A DNA stretch of 12,906 nt. Source: RUG100 sp034927505 (GTDB lineage: Bacteria > Bacillota > Clostridia > Peptostreptococcales > Anaerovoracaceae). Position 1 is the stretch's first letter. The number at the start of each line of letters is the position of its first letter. The translations under genes were made by a program, and so were the position numbers. Of the stretch, positions 7,373 to 12,906 are shown piece after piece. The DNA is taken from positions 1 through 12,906 of the forward strand of contig JAYFPY010000034.1 of NCBI GenBank assembly GCA_034927505.1, in the 5' to 3' direction. The notes under the pieces are model-generated. The model ran no database searches and was not told the DNA's origin. It was given only the letters and a program-made list of their open reading frames with translations.

Positions 7373-7410
7373 TCATTAATCTCTAATCCCAATACCCCTT
7401 TTGAACAAAG

Positions 7411-7434
7411 AAGCTTGCATCTGCAAGCTTTTTT
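7411..7434 (+). terminator. Strong intrinsic terminator, possibly bidirectional
   Basis: AAGCTTGC-ATCT-GCAAGCTT followed by TTTT on the plus strand, giving a six-T run with the stem end. On the minus strand the tail is CTTTGTTC, a weaker terminator lying 6 bp after the small gene's stop codon. It therefore sits between convergent transcripts. Confidence 0.7.
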
Positions 7435-7435
7435 G

Positions 7436-7579
7436 TTACTCATCATCACTGTTTTTATCTCTTTTTTTGTCACTTTTGTCATCTCTAAGCTCGCCGCTGT
7501 CTTCATCATCGCCGGAGTCAAAATCCACAAACAGCAGTGCCTGCAGCAGATCTTTCAAAAAATGCCATAATCTTTCCAT
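7436..7579 (-). CDS. Small unrecognised protein (47 aa): amphipathic N-terminus, highly acidic/charged tail
   Basis: ATG at 7579 is preceded by GGAGGTG, a full match to the anti-Shine-Dalgarno, at ideal spacing. A perfect TATAAT lies 18 bp beyond that, and a hairpin follows directly after the TAA. These signals make a short gene credible. The peptide starts MERLWHFLKDLLQALLFV, a likely amphipathic or membrane-surface helix with Trp5. It then turns into a charged tail dominated by Asp, Glu, Lys and Ser (residues 19-47, ending NSDDE) with no hydrophobic core, so that part is probably disordered. I recognise no family and propose no function. It is transcribed divergently from the exonuclease gene and toward proB. 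Confidence 0.65.
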   Translation of the reverse strand: MERLWHFLKDLLQALLFVDFDSGDDEDSGELRDDKSDKKRDKNSDDE

Positions 7580-7596
7580 TTTCACCTCCGGCCTCT

Positions 7597-7625
7597 ATTA
7601 TACGAACAAATCCTGTACTTTGCAG
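7597..7625 (-). promoter_or_regulatory. Promoter of the 47-codon gene
   Basis: On the minus strand, a perfect TATAAT (7597-7602) lies 17 bp from CTGCAA (7620-7625), a weak -35. The same six bases serve as the -35 of the divergent plus-strand promoter. The predicted start is near 7590, just before the ribosome-binding site. Confidence 0.5.
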
Positions 7626-7648
7626 TATACTACTTTTTTTGATACAAT
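7620..7648 (+). promoter_or_regulatory. Promoter of the exonuclease-proA operon, predicted start at or near the ATG
   Basis: TTGCAG (7620-7625), 17 bp and TACAAT (7643-7648). Transcription starting about 7 nt after the -10 would begin at or next to the ATG at 7655, leaving no leader. A palindromic AGTATACT sits at 7624-7631. Confidence 0.5.
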
Positions 7649-7654
7649 GGCACT

Positions 7655-8650
7655 ATGAAAATCACAGAATATCAAACAGATATAGATGAATACTCGGCGC
7701 TGCCTTTCGATGAATATTTCGGAGACCTGTCTGTTGGGTTTTTCGACCTTGAGACTACCGGTCTTTCACCGGATCGATGCAGTATCATTCTGGCCGGACT
7801 GGTCCTTCCTTCAAGAGGGAAATACCTGGCCCGCCAGTATTTCGCAGAAGATATCGAAGAAGAGCCGGAACTGCTGGCGACCCTGATAGATGACATGTAT
7901 CAGCTGGATGCCGTAGTGACATATAACGGTCACCGATTCGATATGCCATTCCTGAAAAAAAGGATCGCCGTCAACGGGCTTCCCCCTGTGTCTCCTCCCT
8001 ATGATCTGGATCTTTATCGTCTGGTCCGGTATCATTCCGACATCAAGAACTTTCTGCCGAATCTAAAGCAGAAAACTCTTGAGGATTTCCTCGGTCTGTG
8101 GAGCGACCGAAAGGACGAGATAGACGGAGGCAGATCCGTTTCTCTCTATTATGACTGGCTGGCAGACCGGGATCCGGATGTGATGGACACTATTTGTCTC
8201 CACAACAGAGATGATATACTGCAGATGACCCGAATGATGAGAGTCATAACTAAAACGGACTTTCACAAAGCTATGACCTGCGCCGGCTTTCCGGCAGGCG
8301 ACCTGCTCATTACCGGGATCTCCCTCAACAGCAGCAGGCTGCACATCACCGGAAAGCAAATGAAAGATCCGACGGATTACGTTTATTACGGAGACGATGC
8401 TCTTTCTTTCAGGTTCAGCAGCGATCCCGGATATTTTACCATAGACGCCGGCGTTCATCAGCGCGGAGGTCTGGTCTTTGCTGACCTTTCAGAATCGGGA
8501 GTGGATGCGTACCGTTTTCGAAACGACCCGGCGCTGGATGAATATCTGCTGGTTTTGAAAACAAACAAAAATGTCGATTACAGGGCAGTGAACGATTTTG
8601 TCCGCGCCCTTACAGAAAGGATAGAAGAATTATGGACTATAGAGAAATAG
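7655..8650 (+). CDS. YprB-like DEDD 3'-5' exonuclease / ribonuclease H-like domain protein
   Basis: A 331-residue cytoplasmic protein. Residues ~25-200 form a ribonuclease H-like DEDD exonuclease domain: FFDLETTGL (D31, E33; Exo I), VVTYNGHRFDMPFL (N91, D96; Exo II) and CLHNRDDILQM (H183, D187; Exo III). These residues bind the two metal ions of nucleases. The remaining ~130 residues match no domain I can name. It resembles the YprB group of Firmicutes, whose nucleic acid substrate I cannot state. There is no Shine-Dalgarno within 20 bases of the ATG, unlike nearly every neighbour, and the promoter -10 ends only 6 bp before it, suggesting a leaderless mRNA. The 3' end overlaps the proA start by 19 bp, so the genes are co-transcribed. 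Confidence 0.8.
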   Translation: MKITEYQTDIDEYSALPFDEYFGDLSVGFFDLETTGLSPDRCSIILAGLVLPSRGKYLARQYFAEDIEEEPELLATLIDDMYQLDAVVTYNGHRFDMPFLKKRIAVNGLPPVSPPYDLDLYRLVRYHSDIKNFLPNLKQKTLEDFLGLWSDRKDEIDGGRSVSLYYDWLADRDPDVMDTICLHNRDDILQMTRMMRVITKTDFHKAMTCAGFPAGDLLITGISLNSSRLHITGKQMKDPTDYVYYGDDALSFRFSSDPGYFTIDAGVHQRGGLVFADLSESGVDAYRFRNDPALDEYLLVLKTNKNVDYRAVNDFVRALTERIEELWTIEK

Positions 8651-9852
8651 CAGCTCTGACAAAGACAGACAGTTTTACACTGGCGACTCTGCCTGAGGAA
8701 GTAAGAGACAAAGCGCTCAAAAACATTGCGGCAGCTCTCGAAGCAAACAAAGAAAGGATTTTTGAAGCCAACAAAAAAGATCTTGCGGCGGGCGACGATC
8801 TGCCGGGACCGATCCTGGGACGTCTGAAATTCGACGAACATAAACTGGCAGACTGCGTCAGCGGTATCGGCGATCTGATAAACCTGGAGGATCCCCTTTT
8901 CAAAACTCTGCTGCGGAGACAGCTGGACGAAGGACTGACTCTGGTAAAAACCACCTGCCCTATCGGCGTCATCGGAGTGATCTTTGAATCAAGGCCGGAT
9001 GCCCTGGTGCAGATTTCTTCCCTGTGCATAAAGAGCGGTAACTGTGCGATCCTTAAGGGAGGCAGCGAAGCCGCCAATACCAACAAAGCTCTCTTCGATG
9101 TGATCTATGAAGCCGGCGTGAAATCCGGACTGCCGGAACATTTTGCCTTCCTGGTGGAAGACCGGGCAGCCATCGATGAGCTTTTGAAATGCGATGAGTC
9201 AATAGACCTGATAATCCCGCGGGGCAGCAACGGCTTTGTACAGTACATCATGGCCAACTCTAAGATCCCTGTCATGGGACACGCCGACGGCATCTGCCAC
9301 ATATATGTGGACAAATCGGCAGATCTTAAAAAGGCCGTTCCAATCATTGTGGATTCTAAAACACAATACGTTGCCGCATGCAACGCCATGGAAACACTGC
9401 TGATACACAAAGACATCGCCGATGATCTGATCGACCGGGTCCGAGCCGCCAGTCCGGTGGATATCCAGATCCGCGAGAACGAATTTAAAGAATTCCTTGA
9501 TTATATAATGACGGTCAAGAAGGTCAGCGACATCGATGAAGCCATTGCTCACATCAACAAGTACGGCTCCCACCACACCGACTGCATCATCACCGAGGAC
9601 AAGGCAGCCGCAGAAAAGTTCATGAACTTTGTAGACTCAGCGGGAGTGTACTGCAACTGCTCCACAAGATTTGCCGACGGATTCCGATACGGCTTCGGCG
9701 CAGAGGTAGGCATCAGCACCGGCAAGCTCCACGCCCGCGGTCCTGTAGGACTGGACGGACTTGTGACATACAAATACCGTCTCAAGGGCAAAGGCCATAT
9801 CGTTTCAGACTATGCATCGGGAAAAAAGAATTTCCACTTCAAGGATCTGTAG
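8632..9852 (+). CDS. proA: Glutamate-5-semialdehyde dehydrogenase (gamma-glutamyl phosphate reductase)
   Basis: A 406-residue cytoplasmic enzyme of the aldehyde dehydrogenase superfamily. It reduces gamma-glutamyl phosphate to glutamate 5-semialdehyde with NADPH, the step between ProB and ProC. Seen are PIGVIGVIFESRPDALVQISS (110-130), LKGGSEAANTNKAL (141-154), DLIIPRGSN (192-200), the catalytic Cys250 in VAACNAMETLL (248-258) and AEVGISTGKLHARGPVGLDGL near the C-terminus. The ESRPDALVQI and AACNAMETLL wording is closer to what I recall of the reductase domain of plant P5C synthetases than to E. coli ProA. The ATG lies inside the end of the exonuclease gene, with AAAGGA upstream. It is followed by a clear terminator, and it is separated from and divergent to proB-proC. 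Confidence 0.95.
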   Translation: MDYREIAALTKTDSFTLATLPEEVRDKALKNIAAALEANKERIFEANKKDLAAGDDLPGPILGRLKFDEHKLADCVSGIGDLINLEDPLFKTLLRRQLDEGLTLVKTTCPIGVIGVIFESRPDALVQISSLCIKSGNCAILKGGSEAANTNKALFDVIYEAGVKSGLPEHFAFLVEDRAAIDELLKCDESIDLIIPRGSNGFVQYIMANSKIPVMGHADGICHIYVDKSADLKKAVPIIVDSKTQYVAACNAMETLLIHKDIADDLIDRVRAASPVDIQIRENEFKEFLDYIMTVKKVSDIDEAIAHINKYGSHHTDCIITEDKAAAEKFMNFVDSAGVYCNCSTRFADGFRYGFGAEVGISTGKLHARGPVGLDGLVTYKYRLKGKGHIVSDYASGKKNFHFKDL

Positions 9853-9890
9853 ACCCGGCATATAATACAACTATTGCAGCTAATATAAAC

Positions 9891-9924
9891 GGCACTCATG
9901 TATTTGAGTGCCTTTTGGTTTTTT
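9891..9924 (+). terminator. Intrinsic terminator of proA
   Basis: Perfect 8-bp stem GGCACTCA / TGAGTGCC with a 6-nt loop, followed by TTTTGGTTTTTT. It lies 38 bp after proA. The minus-strand tail, GTTTATATT, is poorer, but it may also slow transcripts from the convergent DUF3842 gene. Confidence 0.85.
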
Positions 9925-9941
9925 GATATTGCTGTTTTCCG

Positions 9942-9989
9942 TTCTGCGCTATTGCTCTTCTGCACTATTGCTCTTCTGCGCTATTTCTG
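9942..9989. repeat. Three tandem copies of a 16-bp repeat
   Basis: TTCTGCGCTATTGCTC (9942-9957), TTCTGCACTATTGCTC (9958-9973) and TTCTGCGCTATTTCTG (9974-9989). Units 1 and 2 differ at one position; unit 3 diverges at its end. The DUF3842 stop codon (CTA on the plus strand, 9981-9983) is within unit 3, and the same triplet recurs in each unit. The 16-bp length is not a multiple of three. Confidence 0.85.
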
Positions 9990-10400
9990 TTCAGATCCCA
10001 GGTGTTCTTTCAAAACTTTGATCGCCTCTCCTATATGTTCGTTCATGGATCTCTCCGGCACGCCCACCACATGTATGTGGCATCTGTTCAGCGGCAAAAG
10101 TATTTTGTATGTGTGGCTGCCGCCTATGGCTACCGCCATTGCAGGTGTCATTTCGCCCATCATGGAATCAGCGGTCAGTATGCCGATGACGCCGATGACC
10201 ACGTCTACATGTTTCATATTGTGAACGATGGCATTCTCGCCGGTAGCTCCGTCGTCCGCTCCGCCCCGGAGCATCTGCCCCGTGGCAACTGCATTGGTCC
10301 CCAGCGCTATCACTCTCACTGACGGCAGTTCTTTTTTTATTCTTTCGACTATGGCTTTGCCTATGCCTCCGCCCTGTCCGTCAACTACTGCTATTTCCAT
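9981..10400 (-). CDS. DUF3842 family protein (predicted nucleotide-binding fold)
   Basis: A 139-residue protein beginning MEIAVVDGQGGGIGKAIVERI. The glycine-rich loop after a first beta strand (GQGGGIG, 8-14) suggests a Rossmann-like nucleotide-binding site, and the sequence fits the DUF3842 family common in Clostridia, whose function is not known to me. Later conserved-looking stretches are ALGTNAVATGQMLRGGADDGATGENAI and LLPLNRCHIHVVGVPERSM. A 31-codon upstream extension to 10493 is rejected because it runs through the promoter. AAAGGGAGG precedes two adjacent ATGs (10403 and 10400); the second has better spacing. The stop codon is inside a tandem repeat. It is convergent with proA and divergent from the ABC operon. 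DUF3842 membership is from memory of its N-terminal signature. Confidence 0.72.
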   Translation of the reverse strand: MEIAVVDGQGGGIGKAIVERIKKELPSVRVIALGTNAVATGQMLRGGADDGATGENAIVHNMKHVDVVIGVIGILTADSMMGEMTPAMAVAIGGSHTYKILLPLNRCHIHVVGVPERSMNEHIGEAIKVLKEHLGSEQK

Positions 10401-10440
10401 CATTTGCCTCCCTTTTCGCTGCATCTTGCTTCGCACTGAT

Positions 10441-10469
10441 ATTATACTTTTTTTGCCGGGCAAAATCAA
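10441..10469 (-). promoter_or_regulatory. Promoter of the DUF3842 gene
   Basis: On the minus strand, TTGATT (10464-10469), exactly 17 bp and a perfect TATAAT (10441-10446). The spacer contains the palindrome TTGCC-G-GGCAA (10453-10463), an operator-like element. The predicted leader is about 34 nt. Confidence 0.65.
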
Positions 10470-10482
10470 TTGCCGGATCCAA

Positions 10483-10515
10483 TTCAAACTCATTTCAGCC
10501 TCATTTCAGATTTCA
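10483..10515 (+). promoter_or_regulatory. Three 11-bp phased TTCA direct repeats upstream of the ABC operon
   Basis: TTCAAACTCAT (10483), TTCAGCCTCAT (10494) and TTCAGATTTCA (10505) are three consecutive units with an exact 11-bp period. A candidate -10 TATTAT (10520-10525) follows, and there is no recognisable -35 at the correct distance (AGCCTC). Direct repeats of about one helical turn in place of the -35 are the arrangement used by OmpR/PhoB-type response regulators. No regulator gene is in the window. The region also separates this operon from the divergent DUF3842 promoter. Confidence 0.55.
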
Positions 10516-10553
10516 CAGATATTATTACATCGGAAATACGAAAGGAGATTTCG

Positions 10554-12080
10554 ATGTACATAATAAAAAATGCATTGAGAAACATCAGCCGTTCAAAGGG
10601 ACGCAACGTCCTTATAGGAATAATAATTCTAGTCATAGTAATATCGGCTACTGTTTCTCTCTCTATCCGCCAGGCGGCGGACCAGGCCAAAGAAGACGGC
10701 CTGGCAAAACTGAATGTGACCGGCAATATCACCATCGACCGGGAGCAGATGATGAAGGATTCGGGGTCCGGCAGCGGATCTGTCGACAAGGATTCCTTCA
10801 AAGAAAACATGCAGAGCATGAACAGTCTTTCTCTGACTGAACTGCAGAAGTATGCAAAAGCTTCCAGTGTCAAAGGGTTCTACTACACTCTGTCATCCTC
10901 GGTCAACGCCAGCGGACTGGATCCGGTGGAAAGCAACACGCCTTCCGGAGGTCCCGGCGGCAGCGATAGCTCTTCATCGTCGGATTTCACACTGGTAGGC
11001 TACAGCAGCGATGATGCAATGACAGCTTTCTCAGATGGGACGTCCAAGATCACGTCCGGCTCCATGTTCGATGAAGGCACTTCAAGCAACGAGTGCGTCA
11101 TCTCAAAGGACATGGCAAAATTGAATTCGCTGGAGGTGGGCGACACGATAAAGCTCACCAACCCGGACAATAAAAAGAAGACATCCAAGCTGAAGATTGT
11201 CGGCATATATTCGACTTCTTCTTCCGAGTCCACACAGGGCGGCGGTGACATGAGATCCATGTCGGATCCTGCCAACCAGATACTGACCAGCTACACTGCG
11301 GCCAAGTCGATCAGTTCTACTATGTCTGTAGACGGCACCACTCAGGGGACATACACATTTGCAAGCGTATCGGCTTACAACAAGTTTGAAGACCAGGCAC
11401 ACGATCTGGGACTGGATGACAGTTACACTGTTGAATCCACGGATATAAACCAATTCGAACAGACACTGCAGCCTCTGGAAAATTTGAGCAAATATGCTTT
11501 TTGGTTCCTGCTGATCGTGCTGATCATCGGCGTAGTCATACTGGTAGTCATAAATATATTCAGTGTGCGTGAACGAAAATACGAGATCGGCGTGCTGTCT
11601 GCAATGGGTATGAAAAAGCGGAATGTGGCGGCTCAGTTCGTGACCGAGACTCTGGCCATCACTCTAGTGGCGATTATAATAGGCACCACTGTCGGGGCGG
11701 TGACATCGGTACCGATAACCAATGCACTGCTTTCATCATCCTCTCTGACCACCAGCAGCGATTCATTCGACCGGGGAGGCGGCCCGGGCGGCGGAGGTTC
11801 TGCACCGTCAGACAATTCGTCATCAGACAGTTCTGCTTCCTCAGGCAATTCGTCGTCAGACGACTCGTCATCGAGCAGTAATCAGAATATGCAAAAGCCG
11901 GACGACTCGAAGGGCGGGCCGGTGTCCAACTACATCTCCAGCGTATCGTCTGCTACCAATATGATAGTAGTGCTGCAGATAATAATAATCGGGCTGATCC
12001 TGTCGGTAGTTGCCAGCGCAGTTGCCATCACTACCATACTCAGGTTCGACCCGCTGAACATATTGACCAACCGAGATTAG
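10554..12080 (+). CDS. MacB/FtsX-type ABC transporter permease with Ser/Gly/Asp-rich loop
   Basis: A 508-residue membrane protein. TM1 is at about 19-37, an extracytoplasmic MacB-like periplasmic-core region at 38-312, TM2 about 314-337, TM3 about 363-385 and TM4 about 470-496. RERKYEIGVLSAMGMKKRNVAAQF (340-363) is the cytoplasmic coupling segment typical of FtsX/MacB permeases. Between TM3 and TM4 is a low-complexity outer loop (393-459) made mainly of Ser, Gly and Asp; smaller Ser/Gly tracts lie at 70-77 and 131-143. An upstream in-frame ATG (10470) is rejected because it covers the regulatory repeats; AAAGGAG lies 6 bases before the chosen start. The ATPase follows after 10 bp. Such mechanotransmitting systems export or sense peptides and envelope compounds; no substrate can be assigned, and no adaptor protein gene lies beside it in this window. 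Confidence 0.85.
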   Translation: MYIIKNALRNISRSKGRNVLIGIIILVIVISATVSLSIRQAADQAKEDGLAKLNVTGNITIDREQMMKDSGSGSGSVDKDSFKENMQSMNSLSLTELQKYAKASSVKGFYYTLSSSVNASGLDPVESNTPSGGPGGSDSSSSSDFTLVGYSSDDAMTAFSDGTSKITSGSMFDEGTSSNECVISKDMAKLNSLEVGDTIKLTNPDNKKKTSKLKIVGIYSTSSSESTQGGGDMRSMSDPANQILTSYTAAKSISSTMSVDGTTQGTYTFASVSAYNKFEDQAHDLGLDDSYTVESTDINQFEQTLQPLENLSKYAFWFLLIVLIIGVVILVVINIFSVRERKYEIGVLSAMGMKKRNVAAQFVTETLAITLVAIIIGTTVGAVTSVPITNALLSSSSLTTSSDSFDRGGGPGGGGSAPSDNSSSDSSASSGNSSSDDSSSSSNQNMQKPDDSKGGPVSNYISSVSSATNMIVVLQIIIIGLILSVVASAVAITTILRFDPLNILTNRD

Positions 12081-12090
12081 GAGGTGCGTA

Positions 12091-12741
12091 ATGTCAATAC
12101 TGAAATTAGACCATATCGGGTTTGCCTATGACAGCAGAAAGGTTTTGAACGATGTGGATATGGAATTCGAAAAAGGAAAAGTTTACTCGGTCACCGGCAA
12201 ATCCGGTGCCGGGAAGACCACCCTGCTGTCTCTTCTGTCGGGGCTGGCTGCCCCCACGGAAGGACGGATCTTTTTCAACGGCGATGACATCGCCGGCATA
12301 GATAAATATGATTTTCGCAGCAAGTGGGTAGGGGTTATATTTCAGAGCTACAATCTGCTGACCACCCTTACCGCTGTGGAGAACGTGGTCCTGTCCATGG
12401 ATATCTCCGGTATCAAATCAGACACAAAATCCAAAAAGGAACACGCCATGAAACTGCTGACCCGAATGGGGCTGACCGAAGATGAAGCCAACAGGCGTGT
12501 CCTGAAGCTTTCCGGCGGGCAGCAGCAGCGTGTGGCCATCGCGCGGGCGCTGTCCTTCGATCCGGAGGTGATTCTGGCCGATGAACCGACAGGCAATCTG
12601 GACATGGACACTCAGGCAGATATAATGAGTATTTTCAAAAATTTGGCGACAGATGGCAAGTGCGTGATCATCGTTACACACTCGCCGAAGGTTGCCGAAC
12701 TGTCGGATGAAATATTCTCGATCCAGCGGAACGTTTCGTAA
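12091..12741 (+). CDS. MacB/LolD-type ABC transporter ATP-binding protein
   Basis: A 216-residue cytoplasmic ATPase that pairs with the preceding permease. Visible are Walker A GKSGAGKT (36-43), the Q-loop FQSYNLL (84-90), the signature LSGGQQQR (140-147), Walker B VILADEPTGNLD (160-171) and the switch His197 in VTHS. The EPTGNLD sequence and short length are typical of the LolD/MacB/FtsE subgroup that energises FtsX-like permeases. AGGAGGTG overlaps the permease stop codon, giving tight coupling. All motifs for ATP hydrolysis are intact. No clear terminator follows. Confidence 0.92.
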   Translation: MSILKLDHIGFAYDSRKVLNDVDMEFEKGKVYSVTGKSGAGKTTLLSLLSGLAAPTEGRIFFNGDDIAGIDKYDFRSKWVGVIFQSYNLLTTLTAVENVVLSMDISGIKSDTKSKKEHAMKLLTRMGLTEDEANRRVLKLSGGQQQRVAIARALSFDPEVILADEPTGNLDMDTQADIMSIFKNLATDGKCVIIVTHSPKVAELSDEIFSIQRNVS

Positions 12742-12876
12742 CGGTCGCCGAATCAACATCTCCGCATGCTTAGTGTAAAGTTACAGTGGGGAAAAAGAAA
12801 AATAAAAAATAAGAGCAACAACTTTTATGATATGATTTAGTTACTAACATAAATATATTAAAAAAGGAGTGCTCTT
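12742..12876. other. AT-rich intergenic segment with inverted repeat reaching the next start codon
   Basis: Base composition becomes visibly AT-rich after the ABC operon. ATAAGAGCA (12809-12817) and TGCTCTTAT (12870-12878) are perfect 9-bp inverted arms; the right arm covers the bases between the ribosome-binding site and the ATG of the next gene. An extended -10, TGATATGAT (12828-12836), is possible, without a good -35. No intrinsic terminator was found for the ABC operon. Confidence 0.45.
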
Positions 12877-12906
12877 ATGAATAACATTATACCGTTTATT
12901 ACAGAA
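12877..12906 (+). CDS. Start of an unrecognised gene (10 codons in window)
   Basis: ATG at 12877 follows AAAAAAGGAG at 7-base spacing. The visible residues are MNNIIPFITE, too few to identify a family. The AT-rich leader and the inverted repeat over the start hint at a regulated or mobile-element gene such as a transposase, but nothing here proves it. Confidence 0.5.
   Translation, partial: MNNIIPFITE

Larger units (their letters stand above)
7317..7434 (+). ncRNA. Candidate small RNA (about 83 nt) with promoter and intrinsic terminator
   Basis: On the plus strand, TTGCAT (7317-7322), 17 bp and TACACT (7340-7345) form a modest promoter; transcription would start near 7352. The RNA would open with hairpin GGTTATC-CCCCT-GATAACC (7354-7372). 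A pyrimidine-rich unpaired stretch with CCC and ACCCCTTTT (7388-7402) follows. It would end at an 8-bp hairpin, AAGCTTGC-ATCT-GCAAGCTT (7411-7430), with a T run to 7434. No plus-strand gene lies upstream to explain that terminator. C-rich loops are a known way for Firmicutes sRNAs such as RsaE/RoxS to reach ribosome-binding sites. It could instead be two terminators of the minus-strand small gene, read from the other side. Confidence 0.4.

Noticed and set aside
7231..7410. A proline T-box riboswitch before proB
   Set aside because: proB leaders in some Firmicutes have one, but no T-box core sequence or specifier-like stem is visible, and the predicted leader is only about 26 nt.
7280..7570. 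A 96-codon plus-strand frame with hydrophobic stretches
   Set aside because: It has no ribosome-binding site and crosses hairpins and the minus-strand 47-codon gene; hydrophobicity comes from T-rich sequence.
9861..9924. A small RNA from TATAAT at 9861 to the proA terminator
   Set aside because: The -35 position reads TTCAAG, the product would be only about 50 nt, and the hairpin is explained as the proA terminator.
9942..9989. A CRISPR array
   Set aside because: The 16-bp units are directly adjacent without spacers, and no cas gene is nearby.
12769..12800. The left end of an insertion sequence
   Set aside because: TAGTGTAAAGTTACAG resembles some IS ends from memory, but the other end, a target duplication and an identifiable transposase are not in the window.

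Overview
The window looks like chromosome from a low-to-mid GC Gram-positive anaerobe of the class Clostridia. Signs are purine-rich Shine-Dalgarno sites before almost every gene, SigA-type promoters, short intrinsic terminators, a TagO/WecA-type wall-polymer enzyme, a secreted NlpC/P60 hydrolase, a DUF3842 protein and a serine-rich MacB-type ABC permease. The family (perhaps Anaerovoracaceae/Family XIII) is a guess. No rRNA, tRNA, CRISPR array, phage gene or complete insertion sequence is visible.

Layout. (1) 1-2862, minus strand: a secreted two-FN3 NlpC/P60 hydrolase, then a seven-TM membrane-bound LuxR-type regulator, then the 5' part of a saccharopine-dehydrogenase-family gene. Intrinsic terminators follow the first two, and the dehydrogenase has its own promoter with an inverted repeat just upstream. 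(2) 3030-7230, minus strand: proB, proC and nudF joined by 4-bp ATGA overlaps, then xerD and tagO 8 bp apart behind a second promoter. Proline synthesis from glutamate (ProB, ProC) is thus co-transcribed with a Nudix ADP-ribose hydrolase, next to chromosome-dimer resolution and wall-polymer initiation. (3) 7231-7654, a busy intergenic region: the proB promoter, a candidate plus-strand small RNA ending in a strong terminator, a 47-codon minus-strand gene with a perfect ribosome-binding site, and back-to-back promoters. (4) 7655-9852, plus strand: a YprB-like DEDD exonuclease, possibly leaderless, overlapping proA, which supplies the middle step of proline synthesis; a terminator follows. (5) 9981-10400, minus strand: a DUF3842 gene whose stop codon lies in a 3 x 16-bp tandem repeat. 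(6) 10470-12741, plus strand: a MacB/FtsX-type permease and its ATPase, behind three TTCA repeats with an exact 11-bp period. (7) 12742-12906: AT-rich DNA and the first ten codons of an unrecognised gene.

Most genes are housekeeping. The observations most worth following up are the candidate sRNA and the unannotated small protein between the divergent proline gene clusters, the possible leaderless exonuclease transcript, the helically phased repeats before the ABC operon, and the membrane LuxR regulator next to a promoter with an operator-like repeat.
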